Shown: positions 55,925 to 64,000 of the stretch, in pieces
Numbering within the stretch: the stretch's first letter is position 1
Layout of the letters: every line of letters begins with the position of its first letter
From: Lachnospiraceae bacterium A2
GTDB lineage: Bacteria > Bacillota > Clostridia > Lachnospirales > Lachnospiraceae
Reading direction: 5' to 3'
Length of the DNA: 64,000 nt
Assembly: GCA_000403315.2 (NCBI GenBank)
Contig: KE159636.1
Location: 2,854,233 to 2,918,232, forward strand
Made by a program: the position numbers and the translations under genes
Notes under the pieces: generated by a model
Told to the model about the DNA's origin: nothing
The model's database searches: none
What the model saw: only the letters and a program-made list of their open reading frames with translations

Positions 55925-58059
55925 TATGAAGATGCATATTGGAAATATTCCCGCAGTGCACATTGGTTTTTTAAGCCTAACACGCCGCTGGTACGGCTTT
56001 GGATAAAGTGCTCCAATTTGTCCATATATTCCCTGGGCGTAATGCTCCCTTCCGCCACATATGTAAGGCCTTTTTCCCAGCTTGCTGTTAAATCTGGATT
56101 TAACAAAGAACGGATGGACGCATTTACCACGTCATATACCATTTCCCCTAACAGGGTAGGGGTAATGGCCTGTGTCTTTTTATTCAGGGCAAGGTATTTG
56201 TTATTTACCAGCTTTTTTAAAATTTCCGCCCGGGTGGCGCTGGTGCCAATCCCGCTGCCCTTAATCTGGGCGCGCAGCTCCTCGTCCTCAATCAGCTGCC
56301 CTGCGTTTTCCATGGCAAGGATGATTGAGCCGGAATTGTAGCGTTTGGGCGGGGATGTTTCCCCTTCCTTTACTGCCATCGACTGCACGGGAAGTTCCAT
56401 CCCTTTTTTCAGGGAGGACAGGATCGCCATAAAATTTGTGTCGCAGGAGGTTTCCCCTGCCACGCCCGTGTCCCGGTTCCCTTCTTCCTCCCCGGGCCGG
56501 GAACCTGTTTTCTTTTTCTGGAAAGAGTATCCCATTACCTTCCGGTAGCCTGGGCTTTCCAGGACTTTAAAGGAAGAAAAAAATTTCTCTTTCCCTCCGC
56601 CAGGTAATTCCATAGCTGTGGTTAAGTTGATTTTCCGGTACACTGCGGGAGGGAAAAAAATACTGAGGAACCGCCGCACAATAGCTTCATATACATTAAT
56701 AGCCGTCCCATTCAGGCTGCGGATGGCTGAAATGCCCTGCCCGGTAGGGATGATGGCGTAATGGTCCGTAATCTGCTTGTCATTGGTATACCGGGTCTTT
56801 GCGATATTTTTATGGCTCCCTTTTTCCAATATTTCTTCCGCAAACTGCTGTACAGAAGGGATATTTTTCATGCCGCTGATATTTTTGTATATTTCCTTTG
56901 CCACGGCAGAGGACAGGACACGGGCGTCTGTCCTTGGGTATGTGACAAGCTTTTTCTCATACAGCTCCTGCACCACCTGCAGCGTCTGGTCCGGGCTGAT
57001 TTTGAAAAATTTGGAGCAGTCGTTCTGCAGTTCTGCAAGGTTGTACAGAAGGGGCGGGTATTTATTTTCCTTCTTCTTCTCTATGGAAAATACAGTGGCT
57101 TTTGCCAGCCCTGCGGCATCTTCCGGGCTTAACGGTCCCGGGGGACCCTCTGTTTTCACCACCCTTGCACCAATCCCTTTCTTTCCTCCCTCTGTTTCTG
57201 TAATTACAGTTTTTGTAGCGGAAATCAAATCAGAAATTAATTTTTCTGCGTCTTTCCGTTCTTTAAAACCATTTTCCTTATACAGTTTCGGGGACTGAAA
57301 ATAGGCGGAACCTTCCACGGCCCTCCATTCCCCTTCCACCGGGTTCCCATGGATGTTCAGGGCATTTACCGCCCGGTAAAAAGGCGTCTTGGTAAATTCA
57401 CGGATCTCCCGTTCCCGGCGCACCACCATCCCCTGCACACAGGTCATGACGCGGCCCACGCTGACGACAGCATACTTTGTCTTCAGGAACCGTGCAATGG
57501 CATCCCCATATTTCAGGGTAAGCAGACGGGAAAAATTAATTCCCATCAGGTAATCTTCTTTTGCCCGGAGATAAGCAGATTCACAGAGGTTGTCATATTC
57601 CGACAAATCCTTTGCTTCCCGGATGCCCCTTAAAATTTCATCTTCTGTCTGGGAATCAATCCACACCCTGCGGCGGTCCTTCCCCCGGACTTTTGCCTGA
57701 CGTTCTACCAGCCGGTAAATGTATTCCCCTTCCCGCCCGGAGTCGGTGCATACATAAATAGTGCCTACGTCCGGCCGGTTCAGCAGCCCTGCCACAGTCT
57801 TATACTGCTTCTTTACTCCCGGGATAACCTCATATTTGAAATTTTCCGGCAGGAACGGCAGGGTGGAAAGGCTCCATTTCTTGTATTTCTCATCATAGGC
57901 TTCCGGGTAGCTCATAGTCACCAGATGCCCCACGCACCATGTGACAATGGCTTCTCCGGACTCCATATATCCGTCATGATTTTTTAAATCCAGTTTTAAT
58001 GCTTTGGCAAACTCCCGCGCTACGCTGGGCTTTTCTGCTATGTATAAAGCTTTCGCCAT
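55912..58059 (-). CDS. topB: DNA topoisomerase III
   Basis: 715 residues. Type IA topoisomerase that decatenates and relaxes via a single-strand break. N-terminal TOPRIM (EKPSVAREF, TDSGREGEYIY) and catalytic Tyr in KLVTYPRTDAR, with GIGTSATRAEILKKL near the end. No C-terminal zinc fingers. ATG 58059 is the conserved start. Firmicute TopB copies are often linked to conjugative elements, but this one sits among housekeeping genes. Confidence 0.95.
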   Translation of the reverse strand: MAKALYIAEKPSVAREFAKALKLDLKNHDGYMESGEAIVTWCVGHLVTMSYPEAYDEKYKKWSLSTLPFLPENFKYEVIPGVKKQYKTVAGLLNRPDVGTIYVCTDSGREGEYIYRLVERQAKVRGKDRRRVWIDSQTEDEILRGIREAKDLSEYDNLCESAYLRAKEDYLMGINFSRLLTLKYGDAIARFLKTKYAVVSVGRVMTCVQGMVVRREREIREFTKTPFYRAVNALNIHGNPVEGEWRAVEGSAYFQSPKLYKENGFKERKDAEKLISDLISATKTVITETEGGKKGIGARVVKTEGPPGPLSPEDAAGLAKATVFSIEKKKENKYPPLLYNLAELQNDCSKFFKISPDQTLQVVQELYEKKLVTYPRTDARVLSSAVAKEIYKNISGMKNIPSVQQFAEEILEKGSHKNIAKTRYTNDKQITDHYAIIPTGQGISAIRSLNGTAINVYEAIVRRFLSIFFPPAVYRKINLTTAMELPGGGKEKFFSSFKVLESPGYRKVMGYSFQKKKTGSRPGEEEGNRDTGVAGETSCDTNFMAILSSLKKGMELPVQSMAVKEGETSPPKRYNSGSIILAMENAGQLIEDEELRAQIKGSGIGTSATRAEILKKLVNNKYLALNKKTQAITPTLLGEMVYDVVNASIRSLLNPDLTASWEKGLTYVAEGSITPREYMDKLEHFIQSRTSGVLGLKNQCALREYFQYASSYYKD

Positions 58060-58147
58060 AAATTACTTTCCTGCTTTCTGTTCTTTCCATGCAGCCATCC
58101 TTGTCTGGCTTCCTTCCATTCCGCCTGCCATCCGCTTCATTCCCCTT

Positions 58148-59509
58148 TTACATCCGGTTCATATTTACCAGCAGGATACGCTTGTCATTGTCCACTACCT
58201 TGATTAACTTTTCTTCAAACCCCTTTGCAGAAAACAGGTAGTAGAAATTTGCTGTGATTTTGGCCTGCTCCATGCTCTGGAACAGCCGCTGGCACATCTC
58301 AAAAGTCATCTGCGGTTCCGACCAGTTGCAAAGGCAGATAATATTTTCACGGACGCTGTTCTGGGCGATAATGTCGATCTGGCCTTTTTTCCCAATCCAA
58401 GTGCCCATTTTATGGATTTTCAGCGGAAGCTTCCCGATCAGCTCCTGCAATTCCAGATATTCCATGCACACATTTACAAAATAACGTTTCAGGTACTCCT
58501 CCAAGCCCCCGGCGATATGCCTTGCATAAAACTCCTCCGCCCCCATCCAGTGCAAATCTGAAAGATAAGGATAGACAAACTTAAACCAGAAATTAATAAA
58601 TGTATCTTTTATCTGGTAAAGGCCTTTCTGGGCGTTTTGCCACCCTCCTGTTTCAAAGGAATACACCTTTTCCACTACGTCAAACTCCATTAGGTTTTTC
58701 AGGTAAACACTGATTTTAGCCCTTGAAAACCCGGTTGCCTGATAGATATCGTTGAGTTTGTGTTTCCCGGACGCAAGGGTTTCTAAAATGGTATTGTATA
58801 CGGAAAGTTCCCGTAACTGGCTGCGGATGGTTTCTTCTGCCTTCCCATATAAAAACCCCTGCGGGGAAAGGATATGGGCGCAAATATTCTCACGGACGCC
58901 CTGCCTGTCCTCCCAGCCCTTAATATAATCCGGCACGCCGCCAATGATCCCATAGGCTTCTACGCTTTCCCGGACGCTGTAGTTCGGGAAGCTGCGCACC
59001 AAATCCAAAAAACGCAGTTCCTCCAGCTTCATTACCCGGTCTACTTTCTTTGCAGCAGCCCCTAATGCCTGCGGCAGCTCCTGTTCGGCCCAGAAAACCG
59101 AGGAACTGCACAGGAGGATAAGGACTGGCCCCGGGTACAGTTTCTTCCCTTTTAGCTTCAGGATACTGTCCAGAAAGGTGGCGTCCTTCTTCCATATATG
59201 CTGGAATTCATCAATGACAAGCACCAGCTTGCTGCCGTCCCCGCTTTTGACCCGCTTGAAAAAATCATCGTAAGAATCTTTCGGAACCGTTATCTGGTAA
59301 TGCCCTTCGATTTCCCTCTGCATCCGCTGCCGCTGGGCCTGCGGGGAAGCTTGGGGCGCATAGTAATAGAAGGACTTCTTTCCTTTGCAAAATTCCTGCA
59401 CCAGTTCCCTTCCGCCGTTTTCTTTCCTTCCGTACAGTACAATAAGCTGGTTCCCCTCCTGATGGTACATCTGTTCCAAATACTGCAATTCTGCTTTTCT
59501 TCCTGCCAT
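58148..59509 (-). CDS. AAA-type ATPase with DUF234 domain, P-loop degenerate
   Basis: 453 residues. Archaeal-type ATPase plan: N-terminal ATPase with Walker B KLVLVIDEFQHI and sensor LLCSSSVFW, a winged helix (NDIYQATGFSRAKISVYLKNL), and a C-terminal DUF234 restriction-endonuclease-like domain (GTWIGKKGQIDIIAQN, with Glu/Asp/Lys-like pattern). The P-loop reads YGRKENGGREL where G-x(4)-GK[ST] is expected, so ATP hydrolysis is doubtful. Function unknown. Confidence 0.8.
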   Translation of the reverse strand: MAGRKAELQYLEQMYHQEGNQLIVLYGRKENGGRELVQEFCKGKKSFYYYAPQASPQAQRQRMQREIEGHYQITVPKDSYDDFFKRVKSGDGSKLVLVIDEFQHIWKKDATFLDSILKLKGKKLYPGPVLILLCSSSVFWAEQELPQALGAAAKKVDRVMKLEELRFLDLVRSFPNYSVRESVEAYGIIGGVPDYIKGWEDRQGVRENICAHILSPQGFLYGKAEETIRSQLRELSVYNTILETLASGKHKLNDIYQATGFSRAKISVYLKNLMEFDVVEKVYSFETGGWQNAQKGLYQIKDTFINFWFKFVYPYLSDLHWMGAEEFYARHIAGGLEEYLKRYFVNVCMEYLELQELIGKLPLKIHKMGTWIGKKGQIDIIAQNSVRENIICLCNWSEPQMTFEMCQRLFQSMEQAKITANFYYLFSAKGFEEKLIKVVDNDKRILLVNMNRM

Positions 59510-59639
59510 AACCGACTCCTATCAATATTTGGCTCCCTCAAATCACCTGAAATGGGCAATGTGGGCGATTGTTGTATTTTTAGGTTTCTGTCTGTGGAAT
59601 CCCTTCCTCTGTATCATATCACGATTTAACTTCGTTTAC

Positions 59640-59930
59640 AATAGCCTTTGGGGCAGAAACTACGAAATAGGGATGCGCAGGGTCTGCCCCAGAGAAGCGA
59701 GGGTAGCCGTACAAGAAGCAGAATATTGCTTCGCAATTGTGCCCGACGCGCAAAGTATCCAAGCCCCTCATGAATGAAGGGCTTGGATACTTTTTTATCG
59801 CACTGCGGCAGGTACGAAATCTCTCACAAAGCGACCCGCCGCAGGCGGAGAATCCTGCAAAGCAGGATTCTTTCTTGTTCTATAGGAAAGACCTTGCCAC
59901 GCTAAAGCGTGATTTGTGCCAGCCTGTGCC
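59640..59930. repeat. Hairpin-rich intergenic mosaic
   Basis: The 437-bp gap 59510-59946 has no gene. It contains GGGGCAGA/TCTGCCCC, GAAGCA/TGCTTC, the terminator at 59753-59797, CCGCAGGCGG, AATCCTGC/GCAGGATT and CACGCT/AGCGTG. A weak TACAAT at 59637 precedes the series on the plus strand. It may be an unannotated small RNA plus repeat debris. Confidence 0.45.
59753..59797 (+). terminator. Strong plus-strand terminator with no upstream gene
   Basis: AAGTATCCAAGCCC (59753-59766) pairs with GGGCTTGGATACTT (59779-59792), followed by a run of six T. On the plus strand there is no coding gene upstream of it. Confidence 0.75.
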
Positions 59931-59946
59931 GGGAGATGCGTTTTTT

Positions 59947-61032
59947 CTATTTTGCACTGATATAGCCTTGTGCTTTTAGCAGTTCTGCACACAAAATTGC
60001 GCCGCCCGCCGCTCCCCTTACGGTGTTATGGGACAGTCCAATAAATTTCCAGTCGTATACAGTATCTTCACGCAGCCGGCCAACGCTGATCCCCATGCCG
60101 TTTTCATAATTCACGTCTTCTGTTACCTGTGGGCGGTCGTCTTCCTCCAAATATTGGATGAACTGCCCTGGTGCGCTTGGAAGGTGCAGCTCTTGGGGCA
60201 CGCCCTTAAAACTTCTCAGCTTCTCAACCAACTGTTCCTTGGTAGGCTTCTTTCTGAATTTTACAAATACTGCCGCAGTATGGCCGTTCAGCACCGGGAC
60301 ACGGACACACTGGCAGGTAATCACCGGACTTTCTGCCGGGACAATTACGCCGTCCTCAATTTCTCCCCAAATCCGCAGCGGCTCTTTTTCTGATTTTTCT
60401 TCCTCGCCGCCAATATATGGGATGATATTCCCTTCCATCTCCGGCCAGTCCTGGAAGGTCTTGCCTGCGCCGGAAATGGCCTGGTAAGTGGTGGCTACCA
60501 CTTCGTATGGCTCAAATTCCTTCCATGCCGTCAGGGCTGGGGCGTAAGCCTGAATGGAGCAGTTGGGTTTTACTGCCACGAAGCCGCGCTCGGTCCCTAA
60601 CCGTTTTTTCTGGAACTTAATAACTTCCATATGCTCTGGGTTCAGTTCCGGAATTACCATGGGCACGTCTGGGGTCCATCTGTGGGCGCTGTTATTGGAA
60701 ACCACTGGGGTTTCCGTTTTTGCATAAGCATCTTCAATGGCTTTGATCTCGTCCTTGGACATATCCACCGCGCTGAATACAAAATCAACCTTGGAAGCAA
60801 CCGCTTCCACCTCATTGACGTTCATCACCACAATATCCTTTACCGCCTCTGGCATGGGGGTATCCATTTTCCAGCGGCCGCCTATTGCATCTTCATACCG
60901 TTTTCCTGCAGAACGGGGGCTTGCTGCAACCGTTGTCACCTCAAACCATGGATGGTTTTCCAAAAGGGCGATAAAACGCTGCCCCACCATCCCTGTGCCG
61001 CCTAGGATTCCTGCTTTTAACTTTTGGCTCAT
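59947..61032 (-). CDS. asd: Aspartate-semialdehyde dehydrogenase
   Basis: 361 residues. Reduces aspartyl phosphate to aspartate semialdehyde for lysine, methionine and threonine (see thrC in this window). NADP loop GILGGTGMVGQ, catalytic Cys in KPNCSIQAYA and the following SGAGKTF. Length and motifs match the archaeal/fungal-like class. ATG 61032 follows GAGGAGA. Confidence 0.95.
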   Translation of the reverse strand: MSQKLKAGILGGTGMVGQRFIALLENHPWFEVTTVAASPRSAGKRYEDAIGGRWKMDTPMPEAVKDIVVMNVNEVEAVASKVDFVFSAVDMSKDEIKAIEDAYAKTETPVVSNNSAHRWTPDVPMVIPELNPEHMEVIKFQKKRLGTERGFVAVKPNCSIQAYAPALTAWKEFEPYEVVATTYQAISGAGKTFQDWPEMEGNIIPYIGGEEEKSEKEPLRIWGEIEDGVIVPAESPVITCQCVRVPVLNGHTAAVFVKFRKKPTKEQLVEKLRSFKGVPQELHLPSAPGQFIQYLEEDDRPQVTEDVNYENGMGISVGRLREDTVYDWKFIGLSHNTVRGAAGGAILCAELLKAQGYISAK

Positions 61033-61209
61033 TCCACATCTCCTCGCTTCTTCCATATTCTTTGCTTAGTTTTGTCCGCATCACGCGAACAAGTGTATTT
61101 TTAGGTTATAGTAATACATTGGGCAAGAAAATGCAACCCAAATTATAGACAAATTTCACAAAATATCTACAGAGAATTTATGCAAACCTTCCCAAAACGC
61201 CGGAACCAG

Positions 61210-62631
61210 CTATTTCAGCAGTTTTGTTTCCCAGTCTGCCAGCCCATCTTTCCAGTCGCTGCTTAAATATTCCTTTTCCATCTGGAGCACTTTTTTCATG
61301 GCTTCCTGGCCGGGTGCGCCCATCGTCAGGCGTTTTTCCACGCAGGTTTCCATAGAAACGGCATGGAAAATATCCTCCTCAAATACAGGGCTGATTTGCT
61401 GAAGCTCCTCCAGTGACATGTCGTCTATGGCAATTTTCTTTTCTATGCAGTATAACACAACCTGCCCTACAATCCCATGGGCGTCCCGGAAAGGCACCCC
61501 GTGGTTTACAAGATAGTCTGCCGCGTCGGTGGCATTGGTGAAGCCGTTTTTTGCACTGGACTCCATCTGGCTTTTTTTGAATTTCATAGTGGCAAGCATC
61601 CCTGTAAACAAAGCCAGACAGCCTTTTACCGTGTCCATAGCGTCAAATGGGAGCTCTTTATCCTCCTGCATGTCCTTATTGTAGGCCAGCGGAATTCCCT
61701 TCATGGTGGTAAGCAGGGAAATTAATGCGCCATAGACGCGCCCCGTTTTCCCACGGACAAGCTCTGCAATATCCGGGTTCTTCTTCTGGGGCATAATGCT
61801 GCTCCCAGTGCTGTAGGCGTCGTCAATTTCCACAAACTGGTACTCGTTGCTGTTCCAGATAATGATTTCCTCCGAAAAACGGCTCAGATGCATCATAACT
61901 GTAGAAAGGGCAGACAAAAATTCAATCAGGTAATCCCGGTCGGACACCCCGTCCATGCTGTTCAAGGTGGGCCCGGCAAAGCCCATCTGCTCCGCCGTAT
62001 CATACCTGTCCAAATCGTAAGTCGTCCCGGCAAGCGCCCCAGAGCCAAGGGGGCAGTAATTCATCCTATGGTAAATATCTTCCATGCGCTGGCGGTCCCG
62101 CTTAAACATTTCAAAATAAGCGCCCAAATGGTGGGCAAGGGTTACCGGCTGGGCTTTCTGCAAATGGGTAAATCCCGGCATATAAGTATCCAAGTTATTT
62201 TCCATAATAGTTAAAATAACATTTAACAATTCTTCCAGCAACCTGTCTGTTTCCAGGACCTCCTGCCTGGTAAACAGCCGCATATCCAAGGCCACCTGGT
62301 CATTCCGGCTCCTGCCAGTATGCAGCTTTTTCCCAGTGTCCCCCAGCCGGTCAATCAGCGTCGCTTCCACAAAACTGTGGATATCCTCATATTCATGGGA
62401 AATTTCCAATCTCCCGTCTTCCACTTCCTGTAAAATGGTTTTGATGGCAGCGACAATCTCCTTTGCTTCCGTTTCTGTGAGAATCCCCTGTTTCCCAAGC
62501 ATTTTTACATGGGCAATGCTGCCTTCCATATCCTGCCTGTAGAATTTCCTGTCAAAAGATATGGACGCGTTAAACTGGTAGACCAGCTGGTCTGTTTCTT
62601 TCGTAAAGCGCCCACCCCATAATTGTGCCAT
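61210..62631 (-). CDS. argH: Argininosuccinate lyase
   Basis: 473 residues. Cleaves argininosuccinate to arginine and fumarate. Fumarase/ASL signature GSSIMPQKKNPD, plus HTGRSRNDQVALD and TTYDLDRYD. ATG 62631 follows AGAGGT. Stand-alone; argG is not in the window. Confidence 0.97.
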   Translation of the reverse strand: MAQLWGGRFTKETDQLVYQFNASISFDRKFYRQDMEGSIAHVKMLGKQGILTETEAKEIVAAIKTILQEVEDGRLEISHEYEDIHSFVEATLIDRLGDTGKKLHTGRSRNDQVALDMRLFTRQEVLETDRLLEELLNVILTIMENNLDTYMPGFTHLQKAQPVTLAHHLGAYFEMFKRDRQRMEDIYHRMNYCPLGSGALAGTTYDLDRYDTAEQMGFAGPTLNSMDGVSDRDYLIEFLSALSTVMMHLSRFSEEIIIWNSNEYQFVEIDDAYSTGSSIMPQKKNPDIAELVRGKTGRVYGALISLLTTMKGIPLAYNKDMQEDKELPFDAMDTVKGCLALFTGMLATMKFKKSQMESSAKNGFTNATDAADYLVNHGVPFRDAHGIVGQVVLYCIEKKIAIDDMSLEELQQISPVFEEDIFHAVSMETCVEKRLTMGAPGQEAMKKVLQMEKEYLSSDWKDGLADWETKLLK

Positions 62632-62680
62632 GTGATTTACCTCTTTCCCATCCTTATTTTCTTAAAGTTAAATTTAATTA

Positions 62681-63511
62681 TTATAAAATTAGCTGTTTTT
62701 TGCTTGTGGTTCCTGAACCTCTTGCCCCTGCGGAAACCTGCGCCAGCCTTTGCTGCCGCTCCTGCATGGAAAACACGCATCCACAGTAATCTTGCCGGTA
62801 CATCCCATATTCCTTGGAAAGTTCTATGGAACGCTTGTACCCTTCCCGCTTCTTAAAATCAGAAGTAAGGTAGGGCACGCCGTACTCCTGTGCCAGTTCT
62901 TCCCCGATTCCGTTTAGCTTTTCTGCATTTTTCAAAGGGCTGATAGACAAGGTTGTGGTAAAATAGTCCATCCCCAGTTCCTTGGCATACCGGGCTGTTT
63001 CCTGCAGGCGCAGCCTGTAACAGCGGAAACACCGTTCCCCTCCCTCCGGGATGCTCTCCATGCCTTTTGCCATCTGGTAAAATTTTCCTTTGTCATAGCT
63101 GCCTTCCAAAAAGCTAATGTGATAAAAGCCTGATAGCCCTGGCTGGCTGGGGGAAGCTTCCCCTTTGCCATAGCTGCCCCCGTAACAGCCAGCCTTATGG
63201 TAAATCCCTGATGGTTCCGTCTGGCCGGGGGAAACTTCCCCTTCCCATCCCTGCCCTCTGTTTTGCTGGAACCGGCGGATAAATCCTTTTTGCTCCTCCA
63301 CCCGCTTAACATATTCTTCTTCCGGATAAATATTGGGGTTATAATAGAACACCGTAATCTGGAAATACTGGGATAAGTACTCCAGCACATAGCTGCTGCA
63401 GGGGGCGCAGCAGCTATGGAGCAACAGCTTTGGGGCAGGATTCTCCCCTTCCTGCCCATTTGTTATCCGTTCTAATTGTTTATCCAATTCTTTCTGGTAA
63501 TTCCGCTTCAT
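62681..63511 (-). CDS. queH: Epoxyqueuosine reductase QueH with duplicated insertion
   Basis: 276 residues. Last step of queuosine synthesis in tRNA. Metal and cluster Cys: CCAPC (34-38), CFRC (161-164) and YCGC (242-245). The family segment linking these is interrupted at about residues 82-130 by an insertion made of two related 25-residue units (SGIYHKAGCYGGSYGKGE and SGFYHISFLEGSYDKGK); the second merges into the normal EGSYD-like family sequence. Start ATG 63511 with AAGGG upstream. The enzyme is probably still active as all Cys remain. Confidence 0.9.
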   Translation of the reverse strand: MKRNYQKELDKQLERITNGQEGENPAPKLLLHSCCAPCSSYVLEYLSQYFQITVFYYNPNIYPEEEYVKRVEEQKGFIRRFQQNRGQGWEGEVSPGQTEPSGIYHKAGCYGGSYGKGEASPSQPGLSGFYHISFLEGSYDKGKFYQMAKGMESIPEGGERCFRCYRLRLQETARYAKELGMDYFTTTLSISPLKNAEKLNGIGEELAQEYGVPYLTSDFKKREGYKRSIELSKEYGMYRQDYCGCVFSMQERQQRLAQVSAGARGSGTTSKKQLIL

Positions 63512-63579
63512 TCTTTTCCCTTACCATGTTCCTTGTTTTGTGTCTGATATTTGGTTTATTTCCAGGCTGTGAATAACGC

Positions 63580-64000
63580 TTACAGAAGAAACCCGCCCAG
63601 TACATAATTGCTCACAGCAATCCCTTCTTCTGTCAGGAAAACGGCGTCCCCTTGCTGGGCTAAAAGCCCTTGCTTTTGGAATTCCTGTAATGGTTTTCCA
63701 TAGGCTCCTTCCATGTTTATCCCAAAAGCAGCCTGAAATCCAACTTTGGAAACCCCTTCTGCCATACGCAGCCCAAGGAACATAAATTCCTCCATTTGCT
63801 GTTCCCTGCTAAGTTTCCAGTACCCTTCCCCCTCCGTTTGGCGTTCCTGCCATTCCCTTTCACTGGCAGCCCCCGTTCCTTTTGCGGACGGGCCTTTGTG
63901 CAATACCGGGCCTAAGCGGGTATAGTTCCCTTCCAAGTATTCCTTTAAGCTGCTGGGATTAGAAAAACGCGTTTCTTCCAGCAGGGAGGCGCTTCCAAGG
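63580..64000 (-). CDS. hemW: HemW-like radical SAM haem chaperone, C-terminal part
   Basis: Open to the right edge; about 139 residues visible. C-terminal HemW/HemN-like domain: EEFMFLGLRMAEGVSKVGF, FGINMEGAYGKPLQEFQKQG and LTEEGIAVSNYVLGGFLL. The radical SAM core lies outside the window. An Ala/Glu/Lys-rich stretch (GPSAKGTGAASEREWQERQ) replaces the short conserved link before the last domain. Co-directional with queH, 68 bp away. Confidence 0.82.
   Translation of the reverse strand, partial: LGSASLLEETRFSNPSSLKEYLEGNYTRLGPVLHKGPSAKGTGAASEREWQERQTEGEGYWKLSREQQMEEFMFLGLRMAEGVSKVGFQAAFGINMEGAYGKPLQEFQKQGLLAQQGDAVFLTEEGIAVSNYVLGGFLL

Overview
The window comes from a low-to-mid GC, anaerobic, endospore-type Bacillota, most likely family Lachnospiraceae (Clostridia). 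The evidence is gene content and style: AGGAGG ribosome-binding sites and TTGACA/TATAAT promoters, a GGGtGRT protein beside a NifU-like scaffold, ATP-dependent PEP carboxykinase, formate-THF ligase with FolD, SpoIID- and SleB-type proteins, a Gram-positive 6S RNA, and QueH. I do not name a species. Almost all genes lie on the minus strand; the plus strand holds small regulatory islands (PHP phosphatase, CheY/CheX pair, AP2 protein, LysR, XRE).

Layout. 1-3.3 kb: three lipoprotein genes (exported CbiK-like cobaltochelatase, two-module NEAT-like protein, BtuF-like binding protein cut by the window edge) behind a promoter, a cobalamin riboswitch and an intrinsic terminator. 3.5-8 kb: pnp, rpsO and infC-rpmI-rplT; infC uses an AUU start and has an attenuator hairpin. 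8-9.7 kb: PHP phosphatase and a PIN/AbrB toxin-antitoxin pair. 9.8-20.8 kb: a tightly packed run fhs-folD-zinc-ribbon/TPR protein-pheA-DUF815 ATPase-ppx-ppk-HAD phosphatase. 21-27.5 kb: ftsK, yihY, spoIID. 27.7-27.9 kb: 6S RNA. 28-32.7 kb: large L,D-transpeptidase and pckA. 32.9-34.6 kb: a small membrane protein divergent from a CheY/CheX-like pair. 34.8-43.5 kb: thrC, SleB hydrolase, AP2 protein, leuDC, LysR, ilvCN. 43.8-48.8 kb: PadR/HAAS pair, C39-like peptidase, YwqG, zinc-ribbon membrane protein under a probable XRE regulator. 49.2-50.3 kb: decayed mobile-element remnants. 50.8-55.8 kb: GGGtGRT/NifU pair, ABC exporter, hexapeptide transferase. 55.9-64 kb: topB, DUF234 ATPase, asd, argH, queH and the 3' end of hemW.

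Metabolic theme: branched-chain (leuCD, ilvCN), threonine/aspartate (asd, thrC), arginine (argH) and phenylalanine (pheA) synthesis, one-carbon metabolism and polyphosphate turnover are dispersed among envelope genes. Regulation visible in the DNA includes a B12 attenuator, an L20/IF3-type leader, a PadR operator inside its promoter, paired XRE operators, and long hairpins in the pnp and ilvN leaders.

The intergenic spaces hold at least six families of short palindromic repeats, several in two or more copies within this window. One family (34.6 and 41.7 kb) shows a compensatory base-pair change and ends both host transcripts. These repeats, the B12-controlled surface chelatase cluster, the CheY/MshEN-CheX pair, the AP2 protein and the duplicated insertion in QueH are the least ordinary items.
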